Shown here in pieces: positions 34,374-42,409 of a DNA stretch of 64,000 nt. Source of the DNA: Cytophagaceae bacterium (GTDB taxonomy: Bacteria; Bacteroidota; Bacteroidia; Cytophagales; UBA9547); the NCBI GenBank assembly GCA_027488865.1, contig JAIYAU010000025.1, forward strand, positions 337,682 through 401,681. Direction: 5' to 3'. Numbering within the stretch: the first letter of the stretch is position 1; each line of letters starts with the position of its first letter. The notes below the pieces were generated by a model. That model was not told where the DNA came from. It worked only from the letters and a program-made list of their open reading frames with translations, and made no database searches. The position numbers and the translations under genes are program-made.

Positions 34374-35918
34374 TTATTCGTCAATAATAAATTTAACAGT
34401 TTCTTGATTGCCAGCTTCTGTAAATACTTTTAGAAAATACATCCCTTTGCGTAAGTTCTCTAGTATGATCATGTCTTTTTCTGAATTATAATTACTACAA
34501 TAAATAGACTTACCGGTAATATCAACGACCACGATTTTACCATTTTCGGGCATCTTAATATTTACCTTTCCAGAAGAAGGATTTGGATAGATTTGTACAT
34601 GAGGCCCAATTTCTAACTTGTCTTCATTTGACAGTATCCTTGAGGAACTATCTCCATATATTTTTCCACCTATATTTGCAAAGTATAAGGTATTATCCAA
34701 TTGATGCGAACCGCAAACACCAATCTCTCCTTCGTAAAAAAAATTTCTACCCTCTACGATGCCTAGGTTGTTTTGTAAAACAAACGTTTCCCTATCTTTA
34801 AATCCACCGCCGCTAATTATCTTTGCATATTTTAGTGTATCCGTAGAACAAATCGCTACAAATTTTGATGGACCTGGAAATATATAATTGGTTTCCCAAG
34901 TGTTAATATCCATTCCAAAAGAAAGCAACATATTACTACGATAAAATGCATTGAAACTAGCCAATAGGCCAAATGCGGCAAAACCATCATTATAGTAAAA
35001 ATCTCCGTAATTAGATCTTGATCGAATTTTGGATTTGTTTATATAAAAGGTATCAATGGAGGTAGTTGTATCCAAAGGCTTACGTAAATATTTAACATAT
35101 TGGGTGCTTGAGTATATAAATACCAAAGAATCATTATTGGGATAATCAAATCGCTTTAGGATCCGCATGTTATATAAGCATTTCTGTACTCCACAACGGT
35201 TCATCTCTTGGTAGTACCTTAATTCATCTCCTGGTTGGTAGTTGAAATACTCGCGTAGATCCCATGCAGGCTTAGATGAAGTCACATTGGCAATAGAGTT
35301 CAAGGTAATGGAAGAATATTCAATAGGACTTTTATCGTTTTCCTCCCCATAGACAAAGGTAGTTCCTTCCACGATTCCATATTGCTTCGAGATCTTGATT
35401 TCAAGCCCGTTGCTCAGTTCGATATGCATGATACTATCTTGCAAACCCAAAAAAGATGTATAGCTTTTGCCTCTATAAGTCGCTTCCAATATTTTTGATT
35501 TATTAACTTTCCAGCTTGTATTTAACGGCACCTGAGTTTTAATCAAAAAAGTATCTTTGTTCTTATTAGCCAAGAAATAAACATCACCATTTTGTTTTAA
35601 AACCATTTTAGTACCAAAAATACCCTCTGATTTGTTATCATAAGAGTAATATACTTTTTCAAATTTATCGGGGTTGACTGTAGGATTAAAAACATATAAA
35701 GAGTCACCATTGCCCAAAGCCCAAGCTGAATCAATTTTATAACTTAGTAAAAGCTTGGTAGAAACCTCTCGATTGCTCACGGGATAGTTAAGTATAAATG
35801 GTTTGGTAGTATTATATTCATACACCAAAGATTTCCGAATGGGCTGAAAAGGAAATGAAAACGAAATTTGGTAAAGACCTACCAATAAAATTAAAAAGTA
35901 CTTAAATATGCTGTTCAT
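34374..35918 (-). CDS. Secreted protein with type IX secretion C-terminal sorting domain
   Basis: About 514 residues from ATG 35918 ('MNSIFKYFLILLVGLYQ', a signal peptide); upstream in-frame codons to 36020 look non-coding. The central ~420 residues are beta-rich with no family I recognise. The last ~75 form a type A T9SS sorting domain ('IYPNPSSGKVNIKMPENGKI' ... 'LENLRKGMYFLKVFTEAG' ... 'VKFIIDE'). The product should be secreted through the type IX system and fixed to the surface or released. A 70-bp palindrome lies just after its stop. Confidence 0.85.
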   Translation of the reverse strand: MNSIFKYFLILLVGLYQISFSFPFQPIRKSLVYEYNTTKPFILNYPVSNREVSTKLLLSYKIDSAWALGNGDSLYVFNPTVNPDKFEKVYYSYDNKSEGIFGTKMVLKQNGDVYFLANKNKDTFLIKTQVPLNTSWKVNKSKILEATYRGKSYTSFLGLQDSIMHIELSNGLEIKISKQYGIVEGTTFVYGEENDKSPIEYSSITLNSIANVTSSKPAWDLREYFNYQPGDELRYYQEMNRCGVQKCLYNMRILKRFDYPNNDSLVFIYSSTQYVKYLRKPLDTTTSIDTFYINKSKIRSRSNYGDFYYNDGFAAFGLLASFNAFYRSNMLLSFGMDINTWETNYIFPGPSKFVAICSTDTLKYAKIISGGGFKDRETFVLQNNLGIVEGRNFFYEGEIGVCGSHQLDNTLYFANIGGKIYGDSSSRILSNEDKLEIGPHVQIYPNPSSGKVNIKMPENGKIVVVDITGKSIYCSNYNSEKDMIILENLRKGMYFLKVFTEAGNQETVKFIIDE

Positions 35919-36207
35919 CTGGTTTGAAAATTGATCTAAAAAACTTACCAAATATATCTTATTATAGACTAAAAGCAAATTAGTTTGTGTTGATTTTTTT
36001 ATTTTTGATCTCCTTCCCACACAAATGTCTCACCTGACACCTTTTGCTATTATAACCAAATGTTGTGTCGCCTGCGTCAGCCAAAAACTTTGTTCCAAAA
36101 ACTCTTTCTACTTCACAGATTTACTGTTATACTTCCTCTTCAAAACAATTTTTACTATTTTGCAAAGTGTTTGTGTGTTTTATCATGAACTAAAATGACC
36201 CTAGAGC

Positions 36208-38202
36208 ATGACGAAATATATTATACTTTTCCTTTTTGCAATTTTAACTAGCCGACAACTTAAAGCCCAAGACACCACAAAACTTGAGAATTCAAAAATA
36301 TTACCAGAAGCTTTTATCATCTATCAAGCGGATAAACTGACGCCAATCACTTTTCAAAACCTAAATTTAAAAGACCTTAAAACAAAATCAACTGGTCAAG
36401 AGCCTTCGTTTTTGCTTTCTGAAACGCCATCTATCACCAACTATTCAGACGCTGGAAATTCACAAGGTTATTCTTATTTCAGATTAAGAGGCATTGACCA
36501 GACGAGAATTAACATGACGCTTGACGGAGTACCCTTAAACGAACCCGAAGACCAAGGCGCCTATTTTTCAAATTATCCTGACATTTTAAATTCTGTCAAC
36601 AAAATTCAAATCCAACGAGGGGTGGGAACTTCTAAAAACGGAGTGGCCAGTTATGGCGGGAGCGTTCAACTATTTTCTCCCAATCTTTACGATTCAACCA
36701 AAACAACTTTTGGTTTAGGATACGGTTCGTTCAACAGTTTACGAGCTTTTGCAGAATACAACAGTGGCGTTAAAAACCGCAAAGCACTTTATGTGAGGGC
36801 ATCTCAAATATATGCTGAGGGTTACAAATATCATTCTTCAAACAACTCTCAATCGGTTTTTATCAGCAGCGGTTTGTTTTACGACAAATCAACGTGGAAA
36901 GTAAATTTATTGGCTGGTCACCAACAAAATCAATTAGCGTGGCTAGGCGTTTCCGATTCCTTGATTGAAACGGACAGAAAAACAAACGCCAACAAAAATG
37001 AAAGAGACCAGTTCACCCAATGTCTGGCGCAACTTCAAAACACTTGGCGTCCAAATAATTCTTCCTCTGTCCAATCAAGTGTTTATTATACTTTTTTAAA
37101 AGGCAACTACGATTTTAATTTGAACGGCTTTTTAGGATTGCCGACCACCAACGAACTTTACAATTATGCTTTTCAGTCCAACCTCTTTGGCTTTTTTAGC
37201 AATTATACCTTTTCAACAAAACAATTGAACTGGACTACAGGAATTCACGGAAATACCTACGGCCGTCAACATCTCGGCAGCGAAAAAACTTTGGGCCAAC
37301 TCTACACTAACACGGGCTACAAAAATGAAGTCAGTGTTTTCACCAAAGCCGATTACACTTTCAAATGGTTTACATTTTTTGCTGATATTCAATATCGTTA
37401 TTCATCGTTTGACTATAAAGGAACGGTAACATGGGATAAAGTACACTGGCATTTTATCAATCCAAAAGCAGGTTTGAGTATTGCTCTAAAACCAAACTCA
37501 GTCATTTATTATAGCCTTGGGAGCATGGGCAGAGAGCCAACAAGAAACGATATGTTTGGCGGAAATGATGATTTGTTGGCCGATAGTTTGGGCAATTCAA
37601 TAGTTTCTATCAAAACGCCGGAATATGTTCTTAATCATGAATTAGGTTTCAGACACCAAACCAATAAACTAAATTTCAACTTGAATCTGTATTACATGGA
37701 TTTCAAAAATGAAATTGTGCTTGACGGAAAGTTTGGGCCTAATGGTTTGGCACTTACCAACAAAGTTGAGCAGAGTATCAGAACAGGTGTGGAGTCGAGC
37801 ATTACCTACAAAGTGAGCAGAAGTTTTTCACTTATTAATAATTCTTCTTTTAATTACAGTCGCATCAAGGAGCAACAAGAAATATTTAGCCCAATTCTTA
37901 CGCCACCTTTCATCTTCAATCAAGAAGCAGTTTATTTTTACAAAGGTTTTGGAGTGGCGGTTTCAGCGAGGTATCAAGACAAGTCGTTTATTGATTTTGC
38001 AAATACTGCTAAAGTAAACAGTTATTTTCTTTTAAATGGACGAGTGAGTTACGAGCTCAATCGTTTTCAGTTTTGTGTTTTTGTAAACAACATTACCAAT
38101 ACAAAATATTTCAACAACGGCTACGTAGATCTTGACGGAAGTAAAAAATATTTTGTGCAGGCACTCACAAATTTTTATGCTTCCATAAAATATAGCTTCT
38201 GA
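36208..38202 (+). CDS. TonB-dependent outer-membrane receptor
   Basis: 664 residues with signal peptide 1-20 (...QLKAQD). The plug domain shows 'YSYFRLRGIDQTRINMTLDG' and 'VNKIQIQRGVGTSKNGVASY'. A 22-strand-type barrel follows and ends in aromatic 'YASIKYSF'. The stop codon overlaps the pnuC start (TGATG), and pnuC overlaps the nadR-like gene, so the receptor most likely imports nicotinamide riboside or a related NAD precursor. This substrate is inferred from context. The Bacteroidota pattern of TonB receptor plus Pnu transporter supports it. Confidence 0.92.
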   Translation: MTKYIILFLFAILTSRQLKAQDTTKLENSKILPEAFIIYQADKLTPITFQNLNLKDLKTKSTGQEPSFLLSETPSITNYSDAGNSQGYSYFRLRGIDQTRINMTLDGVPLNEPEDQGAYFSNYPDILNSVNKIQIQRGVGTSKNGVASYGGSVQLFSPNLYDSTKTTFGLGYGSFNSLRAFAEYNSGVKNRKALYVRASQIYAEGYKYHSSNNSQSVFISSGLFYDKSTWKVNLLAGHQQNQLAWLGVSDSLIETDRKTNANKNERDQFTQCLAQLQNTWRPNNSSSVQSSVYYTFLKGNYDFNLNGFLGLPTTNELYNYAFQSNLFGFFSNYTFSTKQLNWTTGIHGNTYGRQHLGSEKTLGQLYTNTGYKNEVSVFTKADYTFKWFTFFADIQYRYSSFDYKGTVTWDKVHWHFINPKAGLSIALKPNSVIYYSLGSMGREPTRNDMFGGNDDLLADSLGNSIVSIKTPEYVLNHELGFRHQTNKLNFNLNLYYMDFKNEIVLDGKFGPNGLALTNKVEQSIRTGVESSITYKVSRSFSLINNSSFNYSRIKEQQEIFSPILTPPFIFNQEAVYFYKGFGVAVSARYQDKSFIDFANTAKVNSYFLLNGRVSYELNRFQFCVFVNNITNTKYFNNGYVDLDGSKKYFVQALTNFYASIKYSF

Positions 38203-38831
38203 TGCACTTCTTTGAAATAGAAAATGTCGCCTTTCAAATTTGGGCTTATCCCATCAGCTATGTTGAATTGATTGGAACAGTTTTCGGTTTAGTTTCAGTT
38301 TACTTGGCTTCGAGGGCAAATATTTTAACTTGGGGAACAGGAATAGTTAATGAAGTTTTTCTTTTTATGCTGTTCTTTCAAGTTCAGCTTTATGCAGACA
38401 TGTTTCTGCAAATTTATTTTTTTGTTGTTACGGTTTACGGCTGGTATAATTGGAACAAAACGACAAGAGAAATAAAAATTTCCCAAATAAGCTTCAGAAA
38501 CAAAATATTTCTTGTGTTAGCTATAATAATCGGAACTTTGATAGCAGGTTTTCTTTTTACCAACATTCATGTGTATTTGCCCACCTATTTTAAAATAAAA
38601 GCGGCTTATCCTTTCACAGATTCGTTTGTAATGGTTGCAAGCATTGTTGCCACAATCCTCCTCGCCAAAAAGAAAATTGAAAATTGGTATTTGTGGATTG
38701 CCGTTGATTTGGTTTGTGTTGTTTTGTATTTCAAAAAAGGAATTTATTTTCTCTCCTTAGAATATTTTATTTTTCTTGGCCTAACATCCTACGGACTGTA
38801 TCATTGGAAACAACAATTGAGTAATGACTAA
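38202..38831 (+). CDS. pnuC: Nicotinamide riboside transporter PnuC
   Basis: 209 residues, about seven membrane helices, with PnuC signatures: 'EIIGTVFGLVSVYLA'-like start (here 'VELIGTVFGLVSVYLASRA'), 'QLYADMFLQIYFF' and 'YGWYNW'. PnuC is a facilitator that lets nicotinamide riboside enter, trapped by phosphorylation by NadR. The start overlaps the receptor stop by one base, and the end overlaps the nadR-like gene by 8 bp. A PnuT (thiamine) assignment is less likely because the partner is NadR-like. Confidence 0.92.
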   Translation: MHFFEIENVAFQIWAYPISYVELIGTVFGLVSVYLASRANILTWGTGIVNEVFLFMLFFQVQLYADMFLQIYFFVVTVYGWYNWNKTTREIKISQISFRNKIFLVLAIIIGTLIAGFLFTNIHVYLPTYFKIKAAYPFTDSFVMVASIVATILLAKKKIENWYLWIAVDLVCVVLYFKKGIYFLSLEYFIFLGLTSYGLYHWKQQLSND

Positions 38832-39825
38832 AGCATTTGTTTTTGGTAAGTTTTTGCCTTTTCACAAAGGACACGAAGCAATGATACATTTTGCCTTGAG
38901 CCAATGTGATTTTTTAACAGTTTTGGTTTGTTGCAGCGAGAAAGAAAGTATTCCTGACACCGTTCGAACAGCTTGGATTAAAAAGGCTTTCGATACCCAG
39001 AAAAATATTGAAGTACAAGCTTTTAAGTATTTAGAAAGTGAACTACCCAACACTTCCACCTCTTCAATTGAAGTTTCAGCTATCTGGGCTGACATTTTCA
39101 AAAAACTGTTTCCTGATTATTCGCTGCTGATTACCTCAGAAGAATACGGCAACTTTGTGGCTGATTTTATGAATATCCAGCATATTGCTTTTGATATTCC
39201 TAAACAACTTTTTCCAGTTTCTGCCACTGCCGTTCGTAATGATGTGTTTGCAAATTGGAAATATTTACCCGCCAGTGTGAAGCCCGACTTTGCTATAAAG
39301 GTTGTGATTTTAGGAACAGAATGCACTGGCAAGACTACCTTAACACAAAAACTAGCGATGCACTTCAAGTGCAGCTTTGTTTCGGAAGCAGGAAGAGATA
39401 TTATCGCCAACTCAAACTCATTTACCTTTGAGGATTTACACCTTGTTGCCAAAGAACATGCAAAAAGGATTGACCAAACGGTACTAGCCAACAGTCCGCT
39501 GATGATCGTTGACACAGACGTACATATTACAAAATCTTATGCGCAATTTACCTTTCAAAAGGAACTAGCTGTGAGCGATGAAATTTACAAAGCCAACAAA
39601 GCAAATCTTTATCTTTACCTTAACAACGATGTGGAATATTTCCAAGACGGAACAAGATTAAGTGAAGCAGAAAGAAATTTATTGGACATCTCACACCGAC
39701 AAGCATTAACCGATTATAAAGTTGAAATTGTTGAAATAAAAGGCAACTGGGACGAGAGATTTGCACACTCCGTAATAGAAATAAACAAACTTATTGTAAG
39801 GAACGGACAAAAGCGTTGGATGTAA
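38824..39825 (+). CDS. nadR: NadR-like NMN adenylyltransferase / ribosylnicotinamide kinase
   Basis: 333 residues with two domains. The N-terminal nucleotidyltransferase shows 'GKFLPFHKGHEAMI' with the HxGH motif (14-17). The C-terminal P-loop kinase shows 'GTECTGKTTL' (164-173) and the 'FVSEAGRDI' segment of NR kinases. It would phosphorylate imported nicotinamide riboside and adenylate NMN to NAD. It lacks the N-terminal DNA-binding domain of enterobacterial NadR, as in most NadR-like enzymes. It overlaps pnuC by 8 bp. Confidence 0.9.
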   Translation: MTKAFVFGKFLPFHKGHEAMIHFALSQCDFLTVLVCCSEKESIPDTVRTAWIKKAFDTQKNIEVQAFKYLESELPNTSTSSIEVSAIWADIFKKLFPDYSLLITSEEYGNFVADFMNIQHIAFDIPKQLFPVSATAVRNDVFANWKYLPASVKPDFAIKVVILGTECTGKTTLTQKLAMHFKCSFVSEAGRDIIANSNSFTFEDLHLVAKEHAKRIDQTVLANSPLMIVDTDVHITKSYAQFTFQKELAVSDEIYKANKANLYLYLNNDVEYFQDGTRLSEAERNLLDISHRQALTDYKVEIVEIKGNWDERFAHSVIEINKLIVRNGQKRWM

Positions 39826-39845
39826 TAATATTTGGAGAATTTAAA

Positions 39846-40075
39846 TTAGCGTTGCAAACGCTGTTCTAGTGAGCCTCTCGTTACAAAGGAGGGCTAGTGA
39901 GGGCTTTCTTTTGTGTTTTACTTTAATTCGAAGAGCTACACCCTTCGTTACGATAGCTCGACCTTTCAGGGCTCAAATAGCTAAAAGCCCCAACGGGGCG
40001 TCATATCTAAACGATGGGAGAAGCCCATCGTACGGGAGAAGCCCATCATATGGCTAAAAGCCCCAACTGGATTAT
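39846..40075. repeat. Cluster of REP-like palindromes
   Basis: Several distinct hairpins lie in 230 bp: AGCGTT/AAACGCT at about 39849; CTAGTGAG...CTCGTTACAAAGGAG near 39867; GCCCC-AAC-GGGGC at 39987-39999; ACGATGGG/CCCATCGT at 40011-40031. Half copies follow near 40045. The last, AAAAGCCCCAACTGG, abuts a truncated gene, so the cluster appears to have replaced that gene's 5' part. Confidence 0.7.
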
Positions 40076-40655
40076 GGTTATTTCATTTCGATACAATGTA
40101 ATAGGTAGGTTACAAACCAACGAAATGGAAAAGTCTTATAATAAAACTGCAAATAAAGTTTTTGCTGGCGCTATACAGAATGCAAACGCGGCTTTAGATG
40201 ATTTAAAAGATTTATATATTGCCGATGACGTATTCCGAAATTATTTTGAACTAAAAAGCTTTAATACCACCAATAGTCAACAAAAGAAAATTGCCCGTTA
40301 CATTTTATATAAAATTGAAGCTCAGTTAGAAGACGGCATTAAAACTGAGTATCAAATTGACGAAGGTACTATTGAACACATTCTACCAGAGAATATGGAT
40401 GCACATTGGAACAGTTTATTCAACGATGAAGATCATTTGAGAATGGTATATATGTTGGGAAACCTTTCACTACTTGAAGCCAAATTGAATACCAGACAAG
40501 CAGGTCAAAAGCCATTTGCAGATAAGAAAACAGTGTACCATAAAAGCCGATATGCCTTAAGCAAACTAATTGGAGGAGAAGAATGGACCATACAAATGAT
40601 AAAACATAGACAAGCCACACTTGCAAAAACTGCCGCAGGAATTTGGAAACGATAA
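40074..40655 (+). pseudogene. 5'-truncated DUF262/DUF1524 (GmrSD-like) gene
   Basis: The frame from about 40074 gives 'MVISFRYNVIGRL', which matches the middle of long DUF262-DUF1524 proteins. The DUF1524 HNH-like part follows: 'IEHILPEN', 'MLGNLSLLEAKLN' and 'WTIQMIKHRQATLAKTAAGI'. Full proteins are about 550-700 residues and belong to GmrSD-type modified-DNA restriction and related defence systems. Here the NTPase half is missing and the left border is a REP sequence. The His of 'EHILP' remains, but function without DUF262 is unlikely. Confidence 0.75.
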
Positions 40656-40823
40656 TTTCTCGCTTTATCTTATTGTAATATCTGCACTGCCTACCTTTGT
40701 TGGTTCTTATTGGCAATTTATCCTTTTGGAAGTTGGGGCGATTTGGTACATTGCATACATATTGAATTAATACATGAGCCAAAATTGAATTTTTGTACCC
40801 ACAAATATCGAAAGCTGATCTTT

Positions 40824-42128
40824 ATGCTTTTGCAGTTTTTGTCAGTTTATAATTTAAAAGCACAGCCATTTCTCATTAAGAAGATTTCTGGAGGTTTATC
40901 GCCTAAATCTATTGTGCACAACGGACAAGGATTGTTTTTTGCTCAAAATATGATTTATAACCATACCGTCACCGTATTCAATAGGAAGTTACAACTAATT
41001 AAAAGAATTTCAGATAGAGTACCAGGTTCACTACTAGATTCGATTTTTAAGGGTAAATTCATTAAAGGCTCACCTGTAGAAGTGGCATTTTCGCACAATG
41101 GTAAATATGCTTGGGTTAGTAACTATAGGATGTACGGCCATGGTTTTAACAAAACCATTTATGATACATGCAGGGGACAAGCTAGTTGTGATAATAGCTT
41201 TATTTATAAAATCAATACTGAAACATTTGTTATAGAAAAGGCAATAAAAGTAGGTTGCGTTCCTAAATTTTTAGCAACTTCCCCTAATGATAAATATTTA
41301 ATTGTAAGTAATTGGTGTAGCGGGTCTATAAGTATAGTAGATATTGAGAAAGAAGAAAGTGTAAAAGAAATTAGTGTTGGTTCTTATCCACGTGGGATAG
41401 CGATTGACTCGAAATCAAATTATGCTTATGTTTCTGTAATGAGTTCATACCATGTGACGATAATTAATCTTTCAACTTTTAAAGTATCTGGTAAAATTAA
41501 ATGTGGTCAATCGCCGAGGCATTTAAATATCGATAGCAAAGATCAATTTTTATATGCTACCTTAAATGGAGAAAATGCCATCTGCAAGATTGACTTGTCT
41601 CGAAAAAAAGTGATTTCAAAAATCTCAACAGGTAAAAATCCACGAAGTATGGTGTTAACTCCGGATGATAGTCTACTATATGTTGTTAATTATTCATCAC
41701 ATACATTTTCAAAAATTGAAACATCTGAGATGAAAATATTGAAAACGATTAAAACTGAAACTTATCCTATCGGTATCACCTACGATCCTTTAGATAAGAA
41801 TATTTGGGTTTCATGTTACACAGGTTACATATGCATTTATTCAGAAGCACCTCCAAGCTTTACAAATAAAGAAAATGAAATAGATAAAAAATCAGTCGAT
41901 ATATATACCATCGTAGTTGGAGCTTTTAAAGAAGCAGATAATGCTGAGGTATTTATAGGTCAATTAAATACAAATGAAATGGAATTTTTTATTGATTTTG
42001 ATACAACTAAAGAAATTTTTAGGGTATGTTGCGGAAAATACAAAACCAAAAAAGAGACAATTATACCATTGAATAGCTTAAAGAAACTTTATCCTGATTC
42101 TTGGGTCAAAAGGGCTGTCGTTCAGTAG
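40824..42128 (+). CDS. YVTN beta-propeller protein with C-terminal SPOR-like domain
   Basis: About 434 residues from ATG 40824 ('MLLQFLSVYNLKAQ', a short signal peptide). Residues ~25-360 are YVTN/cytochrome-cd1-like propeller repeats, e.g. 'GCVPKFLATSPNDKYLIVSN', 'GSYPRGIAIDSKSNYAYVSV' and 'GKNPRSMVLTPDDSLLYVVN'. The last ~75 ('IYTIVVGAFKEADNAEVFI' ... 'FRVCCGKYKTKKE') look like a SPOR domain, which binds denuded peptidoglycan at division sites. The mix suggests a periplasmic scaffold; partner unknown. Confidence 0.8.
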   Translation: MLLQFLSVYNLKAQPFLIKKISGGLSPKSIVHNGQGLFFAQNMIYNHTVTVFNRKLQLIKRISDRVPGSLLDSIFKGKFIKGSPVEVAFSHNGKYAWVSNYRMYGHGFNKTIYDTCRGQASCDNSFIYKINTETFVIEKAIKVGCVPKFLATSPNDKYLIVSNWCSGSISIVDIEKEESVKEISVGSYPRGIAIDSKSNYAYVSVMSSYHVTIINLSTFKVSGKIKCGQSPRHLNIDSKDQFLYATLNGENAICKIDLSRKKVISKISTGKNPRSMVLTPDDSLLYVVNYSSHTFSKIETSEMKILKTIKTETYPIGITYDPLDKNIWVSCYTGYICIYSEAPPSFTNKENEIDKKSVDIYTIVVGAFKEADNAEVFIGQLNTNEMEFFIDFDTTKEIFRVCCGKYKTKKETIIPLNSLKKLYPDSWVKRAVVQ

Positions 42129-42409
42129 CCCTAGTAATTATGACCATTCACTTTTTGTAATTATATTCCTTCTAAATAAATTCCTAATACTCAGTTATTT
42201 GCTTAACTTAGCCAAATGACTTCAATAAAAACAATGGAGACTACCATTGATTTAAGAAGGTTCTAGCATAGTTATCGAAATGCACATAAGTGATATTGGT
42301 GCAAAAAGGAGAAATTATGCTTAGGATTGTTTTAAAGCACTATTGCCCTATTTGTAATCTCTTGCCATCAACTCTGAAAAATTATTGATTGCAGTTACTC
42401 CACTACAAA

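Noticed and set aside
36021..36207. A riboswitch upstream of the TonB/PnuC/NadR operon
   Set aside because: I saw none of the conserved blocks of TPP or NAD-sensing riboswitches. A covariance model search would be decisive.
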